Part shown: positions 25,474 to 37,341 of the stretch, in pieces
Numbering within the stretch: position 1 is the first letter of the stretch
Layout of the letters: the number at the start of each line of letters is the position of its first letter
NCBI GenBank assembly: GCA_025642075.2
Contig: JAODUO010001086.1
Location: forward strand, 98,549 to 162,548
Source: Ridgeia piscesae
Taxonomy: Eukaryota > Annelida > Polychaeta > Sabellida > Siboglinidae
Length of the DNA: 64,000 nt
Direction of reading: 5' to 3'
Position numbers and translations under genes: made by a program
Notes under the pieces: model-generated
The model's database searches: none
What the model saw: only the letters and a program-made list of their open reading frames with translations
What the model was told of the DNA's origin: nothing

Positions 25474-26924
25474 CTACGACGGAAACCAGGCATATGCTTT
25501 TTAATACAGTCGCAACCACGCGAAATGGTGCTATCCGCAGTACGGTTGCAAAGCTAATAATGCGGCTACAGCTGGTGTCGTCTCGGGAGGATGGAGTACC
25601 AAGTGCAAGACGGAGCCTTCGAAGACACCTCGTCGTCTCCCGTGACAGCTCCAATATCATCGATTTAATGGCCTGAGATGTGGAAAAAACGGCCATCGAC
25701 ACTGCCTATTCCCAGAGAGACTGCTGCAGTCAATGAACGTTAAAACCTGAGCAACTGCGGTTCTAGATACATGTCAACATATTTCTCATGTCTGGTCAAA
25801 CAGAAACATGGTGCATCAGTACACAATGCAAGGGATGACTCGCTTATCTTGCCCCCCCCCCAAGATATACATTCATTCATCACTTCACACTGCCTATAAT
25901 ATACAGATCTCCACTTTTATACACATAACATAACTTACTTATTGTCAGACATGTTTAACAATGTAAGTAATATTATAATGTACTATAAACCAATATGAAA
26001 TCTTCTTGAATAAGTATACAATTCTTCATCAATCCGTATAAAAAAATAAGTAATGTTAATGAAATCTTCATGTATCAGCCCCACATGACCAACATACCAT
26101 GCACTCATTCATTGGCGCTATCTGACGAAATGTGCGCTGTGTGTGCCATAACTGCGGCATTTTACAGAGCTCTCCAAACCCGCCTTCCCAGCACAAGTGG
26201 AGACAGGTTCCCACTGGCAGCAATAGACCGAGTCCTGGCTACTTATCCAGACAAGAGAACCACAGCACTGATGGACAATTAACTGGGAATCAGCCCACAG
26301 GTGGAACAGTTAGCACCAGACTGCTACAGGGACTGAACCAGACCAGTTATATTGTGTTATGTGCCTCAAGAGCCACAATAGCTGCAGCTGTACCCAAGCT
26401 CTGGCCTGTTCCACCCTGCCACAGGCCCATGGTGAAATAACAAATCATTAAAGTGCCACAGTTGATCAAAGGCTGCCAGATGACTGGCTGCAATTGGGAA
26501 TTTGAAAAGCCTCTCACACATGAACTGTTGCCTGCTGCCTTGGTGCAAACGCCTGCAACTAGTGATGTTTGGACCTGTCTATTGCTGTTAATTAGTTAAT
26601 TAGTTAACTGGTTCATCACACCCTGATGAGCAGGCCAGGTGTGTGTGCTCTATCAAGTGCCTAGGCTAGACTTTAACCAGTGGTCAGTGAGCAATGCAGG
26701 CTCAGCCAAACCTCAATTCTTGTGTACATTGGGAAAACCTAAATTCTTGTGTACACTGGGAATACATTATGACTAATTTAAGCAGAATGATAACAGCATA
26801 ATGATGGGTGTGTCACAATGTCAACAAACATGACCTCCAGCAATGTGCTGTAACATGTAATGTTGTTTGCAACCCAGTGATTTTAAATATTTTTTTACTG
26901 TTTCCTTGATTGTATTTATTCCTG

Positions 26925-27105
26925 AAATTTAGTTCTTCATAAAGATTGTGTCGGAGGAGAATGAAGAACAACAGAAGGCAGAAGGAGTTGGAGACTGCTG
27001 ACAGAGGACGCAGTGAGACAGAAGTGAGGAGAGGAAAGAAAAGATAGAGAAAAGAACCAACCTCACCCCTGACGACAGGGACAACAAGAGGAGAACAACA
27101 ATACA
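26925..27105 (+). mobile_element. LINE 3'-end relic, copy A
   Basis: agaagaacaacagaaggca... through ggagttggagactgctgaca and a gacgacagggacaacaag end matches 29190-29360. Translation has the pattern seen at the C-terminus of non-LTR ORF2 proteins (basic, Trp/Arg-rich), broken by stops. Confidence 0.45.
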
Positions 27106-27983
27106 GATTGCTGAAAATCAAAATGTTGATAAATTCAACTTTATAGCTAAAGGTCAATCAAGCTGATAATTATGTATTATTTGCAGAGTCGAGACTGAAC
27201 ATCCTGAAATGTAATATCAATACAATTAATATCGCCAATGTTCTATTACCATTAAGTTTTACAAAACATAAAATGGTGTGAAATTAAACCTATAAACAAT
27301 GAAAAGACAATGACATTAGCACACATGCTAAATCTAAATGCTTTGTTTTTATCATCAATGCTAGTTTCCGATTATTATTAATTAATATAAACATTTGACC
27401 CCATGGTGACTTCAGCTTCCACCGCCTGCAGCAACAGTGATGTTGACTGGTGACAGTCGTCACCATTATGCAATCATGTCACACAGAATAAATGTTGCTG
27501 ATGCTGGTCTGCACTAATTGTAGGTATGACACTTCGGTGGTGCCCTGAACTCAGTCACAGGTAGTACAATGGCAATGCAGGCTGCTGTGACAGGTAAACA
27601 CTACTCCCAGGTGAATTGCAGGCTCACCTGCAGTGGGTGTGTGGGTGAGTGAGTACATGTGGTCAAAGCTCTATGGCCATGGGGGATTCCATTTCCCACA
27701 AGGGTTATAAATTGTTGAAAACATTGCACAATAAAATTGACTGTGCTGTGTGCTCTGAGCAACACTAGCTGCCTTTTATTGTAGATTCAGATTCAGATTC
27801 AGATTGTCAGGCATCAACTATCTATTCTAATCTACAACATTTAGTGAACAGTTTCCAATCCATGTGGGTTTGCAATCAAAATTAAACTGAAGACATTTCA
27901 TTTATTCAAATCTTTAAAAAAAACCTATTGAAAATTGTTTTAATATTACAAATTCTGTACTCAGCATCCATGTTGACACTGAC

Positions 27984-28112
27984 TGTTACAGGACTACTGG
28001 CATTAACAAACTGAATGTTACAGGACTACTGGCTTTAGCAAACTGAATATTACAGGACTACTGGCATTAACAAACTGAATATTACAGGACTACTGGCATT
28101 AACAAACTGGAA
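27984..28112. repeat. 34-bp tandem repeat, about 4 copies
   Basis: Units contain gttacaggactactggcatt followed by aacaaactgaat, repeated almost identically four times within a MEIOC intron. Confidence 0.9.
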
Positions 28113-29029
28113 GTTATCAGTGTCATATAGATTATGGGCCCCATGGAAATTGGAACCCAGGTCCATATTTTCTACATTAACAAAAATTATTTCCATTTAA
28201 AGTGTGCAAAATAACAATGTATAATGTTATTATGCAATTTATTTTGAACTGCATTAATTATATATGTTATTGCATATTCATTGACAGTGTGTAAAATAAC
28301 AATGTATGGAGAATATTTTGATGAGTTGACAATAAATGAATGAATGAATGAACTCTTATCAATATTATTTAACCATCCCACAATACAGAACAATTCACAC
28401 ATTTGAGCAATTGATGGCATTCGCAGTATTCACAGTAAATGATGACTGGCATTTTAATAGAAAGGGTGGCAAAAATGTAAACATAATATATTTCTTTTTT
28501 ACGAAACTTTTAAATGATGGCTGTGATATTCTAGTTATAATTTAAGTACTGCACTATACTATTTTACCAAATTTGTTCAGCTTTTTAAAACAGAGGTCTA
28601 AATTCTATAATAGAATATGGAACCCCGAAAACATATTCTATGGAGGTTCATATTCTATCTGACATAACATAAACTAACCTATCCTTAAACTCAAAACACT
28701 TTTGTATACACAGCAACACACGTTCAGGAACATTAATTCCCCAAACATTATTAACAATTAACATAGTCAAGCAACACTGTAACCACTGATAACAAAATCT
28801 CTGCGTTCCCAGAATCGCATTAACAATTAACAATAAACATACACATTACACACACAGTGAAACCTCCCTGTTAAACTAAGGCCACCCTTAGGACAGGAGA
28901 TTTGAACAGCGCGGTGGTCACATAAGCAGGAGTAATATTCTGTATTCCTCATCAAAGTCTCCTAGTAACAAAGATCATGTCCTATATATATAGTGACAGT
29001 AATTGTGAAGTAGGCCCAGGTTTTAGTGA

Positions 29030-29360
29030 GGTTTAATTGAAGAAATTGGTGATTAGTAGGTTGACCAGTCATGTGGAAAGAATGGGAGATTAAAACTCGC
29101 AAAAGAGGTCAGATGCCCAAAAAGTAAAGGGAAAAAGGAGGCAAGAAATTAAGACAGAGAATGCGATAGGACTGTGTTAAGAGAGATATGGAAAGAGTGG
29201 ATTAGGAGAATGTTGAACAACAGCAAAAGATAGGAGTTGCAGACTGTTGATAGAGAACGTAGTGAGATCAAACTAAGGAAAAAAAGACAAATAAAAGACG
29301 ACAGTAACCATTGCCAACCACAGCCCTGAGGACAGGGATGTAAAGAGAACAACAACAACA
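29030..29360 (+). mobile_element. LINE ORF2 C-terminal relic, copy B
   Basis: Plus-strand translation reads RLTSHVERMGD, KGKRRQEIKT and TTAKDRSCRLLIENV with stops between. This resembles the H.RM...GRPR..W...A.DR..W end of many LINE ORF2 proteins. It is followed by a (caa)n tail ending next to the MEIOC exon at 29383. Confidence 0.5.
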
Positions 29361-29382
29361 ACAATTGTATTCAACTGTTTAC

Positions 29383-29559
29383 CTGTCCATTCCTGTAGCT
29401 GGTGAACGCCTTGTTGGTGCGATGCACCATTGGCATGTTAATGGACGCCTGCACTGATGATGTGGTTGCCATACTGTTTGCTGTGGGGACTGGTGAGTCG
29501 GAGAAGCTGCCTTGATCATTGCCGGGTAGGAACGGGTTCGCCTCTGGGTTGTATTTGAA
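29383..29559 (-). CDS. MEIOC: MEIOC upstream exon
   Basis: An exact 59-codon exon, phase 0 at both ends, between acceptor gccacgacag and donor GTAAAC. It encodes FKYNPEANPFLPGNDQ, a Ser/Thr-rich stretch and a basic end with TSYRNGQ. No stop occurs in this frame, and the phase matches the exon at 25473. It is shorter than common ORF cut-offs because both neighbouring introns contain stops. Identity is inferred from context. Confidence 0.75.
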
Positions 29560-29726
29560 CTGTCGTGGCAGACAAATGTGTTAAACATTGCTATTGCCCC
29601 CGTGGGTACATTTATGATATTGCTGGGAACAGAAAGCGTGCACAATTTATAACATGACACATGTAACATCTAGCATATGATGAAGGTACGTGTTACATTC
29701 TGATCATCATGTACACCCTCACATAA

Positions 29727-29825
29727 GCATGACTTTATGTAAAGACCTGTCCACCTGCACAGGTAAAACCCAATTTGGACAGATATAAATACCACAGGGT
29801 TGGCAGTGGACATGGGTAGAAAAAT
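29727..29825 (+). mobile_element. MITE fragment (same family)
   Basis: gactttatgtaaagacctgt followed by ccacctgcacaggtaaaa and a hggacaagtgggta-like block matches one end of the family, diverged. The rest is missing. Confidence 0.5.
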
Positions 29826-30356
29826 AAGCAGTAATGAACATTTCTCAAGGTAGTTCTTTTCCAATCAATAGTTTAAATTTTTCATATCCAAATTCAAGTT
29901 GTCACTAATCGTTAGTATACGTTCAGACAAAAGCCTCTACAGGTCAAAAGAAATTTAAGATCTTTAATTTGGATATGAAAAATGAAAACCACTGATTAGA
30001 AAAAGCCGTCTTCCAAAATCAGACATTGTATGGTTTCAAAATGGGTATCACATGTCTTGTTCCATGTAGTTTATTTGAGGTCAAAATCACACATCTCAAC
30101 AGGTTTGTTGTGTGTCTAACAAAACATTTGCGACTGGCAAATTTTTTATCCTCCTTAAAGCCCAGTGTGAAACAAGTCTTCGTCACGCAAATACATGTAA
30201 AATACATGTTATATTTACCATTTGTCTTTAAAAATAAAGTTTAACTGTCTGAATTTGAATGTTTCAATGTGACTATCATGTACTCTCCATGAAACTTCAC
30301 CATATCTCAGATCTAACTTCAACCAGTCTAGAAGGTTTTTCTGAATGTTGTCTGGT

Positions 30357-31343
30357 GATGAGTTTGTTCACCAGTTATGGTGTATACTGAACTTGTTTAC
30401 CAGTTATGGTGTATACTGAACTTGTTTACCAGTTATGGTGTATACTGAACTTGTTCACCAGTTATGGTGTATACTGAACTTGTTCACCAGTTATGGTGTA
30501 TACTGAACTTGTTCACCAGTTATGGTGTATACTGAACTTGTTCACCAGTTATGGTGTATACTGAACTTGTTCACCAGTTATGGTGTATACTGAACTTGTT
30601 CACCAGTTATGGTGTACCCCCGGTATACTGAACTTGTTCACCAGTTATGGTGTATACTGAACTTGTTCACCAGTTATGGTGTATACTGAACTTGTTCACC
30701 AGTTATGGTGGTGTATACTGAACTTGTTCACCAGTTATGGTGGTGTATACAGAACTTGTTCACCAGTTATGGTGTATACTGAACTTGTTCACCAGTTATG
30801 GTGTATACTGAACTTGTTCACCAGTTATGGTGTATACTGAACTTGTTCACCAGTTATGGTGGTGTATACTGAACTTGTTCACCAGTTATGGTGTATACTG
30901 AACTTGTTCACCAGTTATGGTGTATACTGAACTTGTTCACCAGTTATGGTGGTGTATACTGAACTTGTTCACCAGTTATGGTGTATACTGAACTTGTTCA
31001 CCAGTTATGGTGTATACTGAACTTGTTCACCAGTTATGGTGTATACTGAACTTGTTCACCAGTTATGGTGGTGTATACTGAACTTGTTCACCAGTTATGG
31101 TGGTGTATACTGAACTTGTTCACCAGTTATGGTGGTGTACACTGAACTTGTTCACCAGTTATGGTGGTGTACACTGAACTTGTTCACCAGTTATGGTGGT
31201 GTATACTGAACTTGTTCACCAGTTATGGTGTACCCCCGGTATACTGAACTTGTTCACCAGTTATGGTGGTGTATACTGAACTTGTTCACCAGTTATGGTG
31301 GTGTATACTGAACTTGTTCACCAGTTATGGTGGTGTATACTGA
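30357..31343. repeat. 29/32-bp minisatellite, about 33 copies, resuming at 31634-31672
   Basis: Unit: gtatactgaacttgttcacc followed by agttatggt, with a variant carrying an extra ggt. Two units have a cccccggtatac insertion (30615 and 31229). The array is interrupted by the MITE at 31346-31631. It lies between MEIOC exon 29383-29559 and the candidate exon at 36261. Confidence 0.95.
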
Positions 31344-31345
31344 GG

Positions 31346-31631
31346 GCTTTATGCAGAACCAAATTATTGCCAGTCGCACGTTTTGGTGGACACATGGATG
31401 TTAACTATTAAGCCAGTTTACAAACTTTAAATGTGTCTGATGACCTAAAATGGACTACAAACACACGTGACACCATTTACACTCACTCTTGAGGCATAAC
31501 TGACAATATCTATGGTTTTGGAAGACCTTTTTTGCTCCTTCATTTTTTATTATCTCTCCACCCATATTTCTACATGTCCACAACGGTTTGTACCTGTCCA
31601 TATGACAGGTGGACGGGTCTCTGCATAAAGC
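31346..31631 (-). mobile_element. MITE copy 2, inserted in a minisatellite
   Basis: Full-length reversed copy: gctttatgcagaaccaaat at the left and gtctctgcataaagc at the right. The 29-bp minisatellite stops at its left edge and resumes at 31634-31672, so the MITE inserted into the array. Confidence 0.85.
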
Positions 31632-31738
31632 TATGTGTATACTGAACTTGTTCACCAGTTATGGTGGTGTATACTGAACCGAATTGATTTTTGCCATAAC
31701 TCGTGAGTTTATGACATATTTTGCAGGATATCATCATA

Positions 31739-31946
31739 GCTTGATGTAGAGACCCATTCACCCGTCATCTGGACATGTAAAAACCGTTGTGGGTGGGTAG
31801 AAATATGGGTGGACGGGTAAAAAAATGAAGGAGCAAAAAGATATTGTTAGTTATGCCTTAGAAATAAGTGTAAATGGTGTTAAATGTGTGTTTGTAGTCC
31901 ATTTCAGGTCATCAGACACATTTAAAAGTTTGTAAACTGACTTATT
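31739..31946 (+). mobile_element. MITE copy 3, 3'-truncated
   Basis: Begins gcttgatgtagagacccatt, follows the family to gtttgtaaactgacttatt, then loses similarity before the second terminus. Confidence 0.75.
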
Positions 31947-33048
31947 ATACTATTGTACTCTAGCAGAGAAAATCAAGTCTGAACAGTGACAAATCAGCCG
32001 GTCCTGTAAACTGTTTCAGCAGTCAACATCTCAGACACTTTTATATACCTTTCTGACAGTCACAAACACAACCCCGAGTAGGCCATATGCATCATACCTC
32101 ATCACTTACCGCACCTTTCCCTATATTGTTTTGTCACCCTTCCTTAATATGGAAGGGTGAAAGCAGTGCATCCCAGGTAAAAAATATTTCTTTCGTTTTC
32201 GCCAACATTTTTTTTCAGTTAATGTGTTCTACCACTGGGACCAACAAACAGGGACCACAGTGCTGTTTTATTGGTAATCTGCCGAAAGCTCCAATACACT
32301 CCCAGACTAAATTCAAATATTGTGTTAGTATGTATTGTGATACATGTCAAATATTGTCCTGTGTTATAATATGTATCGTTTCATGAGGGTGATGTATCGA
32401 TACAACCATATTACAGTACTCACATTAAGCTCCAATACACTCCCTTGCTAAATGCAAATATCGTGTGGAAATCAAGTTGTGAGAATAAACATCTTATAAT
32501 GTGGACCATTCTTGTAAAATGTGTATAGGTGGTAGGCAACAGGAAAGAAACATGTCCAGCATACAATTGTATACCAGACTAATATATTAGTACCCTTGTT
32601 ATTTAACCCTGGGTCCTTGACAGTGACACAAAGACTTATATGAATCAGAGCTCCTGCATGGAAAACTTCCTGGTTTTAAAATATACACGCTGCTTACTGC
32701 ATTTGAGTTGTTAACCTGCACTGCTATTGGGTCGATCAGAGTTACAAAGCAGACTTTTCATGACAAGTTTACCTAAAATGGTTACTTATCATCTGAATGG
32801 AAATGTAGCAATTGTAAATCTGCCACAGGGGAGAAAGTGGACACATGTATTCTAGTGTCACACTCTGGTGGCAATGCCACACCCATCAATGAGTCAACAT
32901 GATCACTGGCACTACTAAATATTCCTAGTCTCATTCAAACAGACTGTACACATGCCCGGTTCATTGAGCTAAACTAAAACCGTAAGTATGCAATGCATTG
33001 GAATTTCACCAATCTCTTTTATAAGATTACAACTCACCAGATGGCAGG

Positions 33049-33328
33049 GCCATATGCAGGATGACAGTTTTGCAAGTCACATCTTTTGGTGGACACATGG
33101 ATGTTAATTAACTACTAAGCCAGTTGAGAAATGTATGTATTTTATGACTGGAAATGGACTACAAACACACATGTGACACCATTTACGCTATTTTTTAAGG
33201 CATAACTGACAATATATATGGTTTTGGAAGACTTGTCCTTCATTATTTTTGCCCATCCGCCACCTGTCTACCCATATTGTTAACGGTCCAAAACAAATTT
33301 TACCCATCCAAATGATGGGTGGACGGCA
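33049..33328 (-). mobile_element. MITE copy 4, diverged
   Basis: Reversed copy with tttggtggacacatggatg, ggactacaaacacacatgtg and a terminal catccaaatgatgggtgg. The termini are eroded. Copy 5 follows immediately in the same orientation. Confidence 0.75.
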
Positions 33329-33330
33329 GG

Positions 33331-33620
33331 GCTTTATGCAGGATAAAATTATTGCCTGTCACACATGTTTTGGTGTACACATGGATGTTAACTGTTAAGC
33401 CAGTTTACAAACTTTTAAATGTGTCTGATGACCTGAAATGGACTACAAACACACACATGTGACACCATTTTCACTCACTTTCAAGGCATGACTAACAATA
33501 TCTATGGTTTTGGAAGACCTTTTTTTGCTCCTTCATATTTTTACCCATCCACCATATTTCTACCCGTCCATATTCGTTTTTACCCATCCAAATGATGGGT
33601 GGATGGGTCTCTACATAAGG
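33331..33620 (-). mobile_element. MITE copy 5
   Basis: gctttatgcaggataaaatt at the left and gggtctctacataagg at the right; near full length, head to tail with copy 4. Confidence 0.8.
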
Positions 33621-33777
33621 GTATGGTTGACGGGTAAAAGCTATGGTACGGAAAAGAGAGACATAATAGTCAATGTTATAAAATATTTGGCAATTTATAA
33701 GGTTATGTGATGGTTTATGATTCGTACAAGCATTACAGTAAATATCCATTTGATAATTATCGAATAAATATTTTACA

Positions 33778-34245
33778 GTGGGGGGGTCATATTTCTGTGG
33801 TATAGTATATTGACCCGTGAACCTGGTGAACCGTTTACCTCATCTAGTCAACTGCAACTGCCAAACCAGTTGAGATTTACTACCAAGTTCACCAAATAAT
33901 AGGATACACCAACTCCCTTGCCAAGGAATAAAATAATTGGATGGTTTTTTAATATCAATGACATTTGCTAACAGAAAAACAAATTCATTTATGGTGACCT
34001 AAATTTAACATTAGATATTATCTTTTGAAGTGAAATAGTTGGTTATGTGCTGTAATTTAACATTATGATCAAAATCATTATTTCAAATATATATCCATGA
34101 AATATGGGGATGGGTCATTTTTCTATAGGGCGGGTCATTTTTCTATAACTGAAAATCTATGGAAAAGTGACCCGGGGGTCATTATTCTATATAGAATAGT
34201 GACCCGCGGGTCACTTTACCCCCGGGTCAATATTCTATATGACAC
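33778..34245. mobile_element. Small element with TGACCC/GGGTCA palindromic repeats
   Basis: The left edge is gggggtcatatttctgtgg, the right edge the inverse-like gggtcaatattctatatgac. Near 34100-34240 GGGTCA and TGACCC half-sites alternate at short distances around attctatatagaat. It looks like a short inverted-repeat transposon; a related fragment is at 28600-28660. Confidence 0.45.
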
Positions 34246-34448
34246 CGGCAGGCAAGACGAGTGCAGTTAGGGCATAGTGCATCTTGGCAGTCTCGGAAGT
34301 GCATCTTGGCGGTCTTGGAGATACCTTACTACAGATGTTGTAGCTTTCAAAATTATGCATTCTGTAGACTTGGTCATCATTTCGCTCAAAGTTAGAATAA
34401 AATAAGACATGTTAACTTTCTATGTGGTTTAAATTAATCATATAACAG

Positions 34449-34451
<3 letters not shown>

Positions 34452-34498
<47 letters not shown>
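34452..34498. repeat. (TA)n microsatellite
   Basis: About 23 TA copies. Confidence 0.95.
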
Positions 34499-34503
<5 letters not shown>

Positions 34504-36260
34504 ACATACATATATTTAAATATTTTTATAATTTATATTTTATAGTTTAATCTAATTGATGATGTTCTATGTAAAGTGCCATAGAGCATTTGATCTTAAG
34601 TGGATTCTGGCACCATATAAATTATATATTGTTATATCATAATCATTTTGCAATATCAATACATTGATTAGTTGCTACATGTACTTCTGTCGAGTACTTT
34701 CTGGATGGCAACAAACTTCCTAACCTGATTATTTTGATCATTGTAAAATGGACTCTTATCAATGACTTTAATGCAAAAGCATACTTGGTAAATACATTTT
34801 TGATGTTTATTTTGTCTTGACAATAAAGCCATGCCATTGCTTGCAGTAAGGTGTTCACACTTTGCTCCCATTACATATCTGAACAGTAAGAACTGTAACC
34901 CATAACAACTGTTATTATCTGTGGCTACATCATACCAGTACAGGTAAGCTGCTGCTATATTATGACTCAGGTCCAAATATACTGACTACCTGGTACACTG
35001 TACATTGATTGTATGTCCAATGCTTGGATACCAGATATAAACATATAAAAACAAAACCTAGGAGTGCCAAGCCGAACCTGACACAGCAGTTCTTTGGGGA
35101 AAGAAAACAGATCAGCAGTAAACAATTACAGAACACATTTTTTACAGTTAGATGATTCTCTTGATAACTTAGAGGAAATATAGTTGTGTGACCTTGTCTT
35201 TATACTGAATAATTTTACTGGCCATCACTTATAGATGGGGGAATGGTTCAGAATTGGGAATGCTTGTTATTTGGTTTACTTTGTTTGGCACAGTGTAAAA
35301 AAATTGCACATGCAACAAGCATACCACACATAAACAATAGCCAGTAGGACTCTATTTATATGCGTTTAATAAGATCACAGGAATCCAAGATGAGACCAAC
35401 TTTCTGTGATGTGTGCTACTGTTAATAAATATCACAAAGTGAACTGACAGCTTATGAAAAAAATACTCTTGCATGACACACAATAGTATATCCTACAGTG
35501 CAGTTATGGTGGAATAATTAAATGTACAACTAGTAGAACTAGCTAACAGTCCATTTAACAGTTACAGTATGACTGACAGCCTCCCCTATTAAGGCTGCTT
35601 TGAATATGACACGCCCCCTACTGCAGCACTGACAATGTCTGCTATTCAAATCATTTGTATGCACAATTATCCGCTATGTGGAGGCACGTTATAAATCACA
35701 TTTAAGGGTGATACCTTAAGTTTGCAGTAGCACTAATCATGGATTATCACTCTGTTAATTTGTTTTCGAGATATGTGCATTTTTGTATAACTGACTGCAA
35801 CAATTTTTGACTTCAGTAATGGTGAACAACGTTACTTATTTCATCAATGGCAATTTATGAAGTAACAATTTACTTAGACGGGTTGTTTTTTATAATGTTA
35901 ATGATGTATTTGGTTGGATATATGTGGTGATGAGCGTAATAAGTAAATAACGCCTGTGGTAATAAACTTTGTAAACATTTCCAACGGAAGTAAACCTGCA
36001 ACTAACAGTGGCAGTACATTATGCTAATTGTGAATGAGAGATTTGTGAGGTTTATGATTATGAAACTAAAATATATGCTAACTACGTTACTTGTTGAGCC
36101 TTCATTCACCTTTCAACTGCTGGTTTATTTTTTTATTTTTTATTATTTGTTCTGTAATTATGTATTTAGTTTGTTTATCTACAGCCACATCAAATTTGAA
36201 TGGAAGGTACCAAGCAGTTCGATGTTGTGTTTGATGTATTAATCATCCCTTCAAACTCAC

Positions 36261-36344
36261 CAGATGAATAATAGGAGTATGGATATATGTGATTTTGTCA
36301 TATTCCTCATTAAGAAAATCATTACATTGGAACATCTGTGACAT
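36261..36344 (-). CDS. Possible MEIOC first coding exon
   Basis: On the minus strand an ATG at 36344 opens MSQMFQCNDFLNEEYDKITY and continues to a strong CTG|GTGAGT donor in phase 0, compatible with the exon at 29559. An alternative acceptor reading is possible, because ATGTCACAG just upstream could itself be an AG acceptor. I do not recognise the peptide. The intron would be 6.7 kb and full of repeats. It could also belong to another gene or be spurious. Confidence 0.35.
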
Positions 36345-36962
36345 ATGTGCCCAATTTTATTTTAAATTTGAACATTTCATGCTACTTTCGACTGACATAA
36401 ATTTAAATGTAATTTATCTGCGTAAATCACAGATGCCCATAATGTATGGCCCACAGCATTGACTATTGGTTACCTTTTCTAACTTTTCTAATGTCTGGGC
36501 ATACCTCAATTGAATTTGATCGTATGTTTTGCAATAACGTACTAATTCTGCTTTCTAAAGTTCCACAATTCAAAATCATAACAGGTACATTAGTTCCAAA
36601 ATTATTGCATCTTAGCACACTTTTGAGGTCAATAGCTCGACCTGGTTTACGTTATTCTGAGCGACTGCAGCTGTGCATTACCTCTGTAAGTGATACAACA
36701 GTGTGTGATGATGCTCATGATGCTCGATCTAAAAAATGCGTTAATTACACATCATTTTATGACATAAATATTTCTGATGAATGATGATACTGAATGATGG
36801 CCTTCATGCAGTGTGACATGTTCACATGACAAGTTCTGGCCACATGACATATTTATAACTTAGCACATATAGAATGCTCATTTTTTAACGAGATTTGGAT
36901 TTAGTTTGTATATTTTTAAGTACTTTTGCAAGTTTGTTTGTACGAATTTTATGGAATTTGTA

Positions 36963-37038
36963 TTAACCCATTTTATCCTGAATAAGATTCTAGTCGTAGT
37001 TACCCTTTTTATCCGGAATATGATTCTAGTCGTAGTTT
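36963..37038 (+). repeat. Two tandem ~37-bp units with piggyBac-like TTAACCC start
   Basis: ttaacccattttatcctgaa then taagattctagtcgtag, followed by a diverged copy (ttaccctttttatccgg, atgattctagtcgtag). The first 20 bases equal the reversed end of the repeats at 17312 and 24077. Confidence 0.6.
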
Positions 37039-37081
37039 GCACTTGACACGGCTTCCCCGCACTCTGACGTTTTGGAATCCC

Positions 37082-37220
37082 ATTGGCTGGTTAACACCGA
37101 ATGACGTCAGTATATCGGGATCACTAGGAAACCTATATTTTTCAACCAATCAGTGCTGTTCTTTGGGTATTTACACGGTACAAAGCGGGTACCCCCAAGC
37201 TAAAGTGAAATCAAAGATGG
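37082..37220 (+). promoter_or_regulatory. Promoter-like cluster: CCAAT boxes, CRE, YY1-type start
   Basis: Inverted CCAAT (ccattggctgg, 37080-37090), a full CRE TGACGTCA (37102-37109), a forward CCAAT (37146-37150) and AAGATGGCG with an ATG at 37216 occur within 140 bp. The frame from that ATG ends after eight codons (MASSHKDR), so any protein needs splicing. It may be the promoter of a transposon, given the piggyBac-like repeats just upstream. Confidence 0.4.
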
Positions 37221-37341
37221 CGTCGAGTCACAAAGACCGTTAAATGTTGACGTATTTTGAAGGATAACTCCGCTAATTTACTTCATACTGGTGATGACAA
37301 GAAGGCAGACAAGTGGATAGACAATATAAGATGGATGGTAG

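Larger units (their letters stand above)
25474..29382 (-). other. MEIOC intron with interspersed repeats
   Basis: Apart from the two LINE relics and the 34-bp tandem array, no coding signal is seen. A C10 run occurs near 25851 and an agattc tandem near 27784-27806. Confidence 0.6.

Noticed and set aside
30357..31343. CRISPR-like regular array
   Set aside because: Repeats are directly adjacent without unique spacers and the sequence is animal nuclear DNA, so it is a minisatellite.
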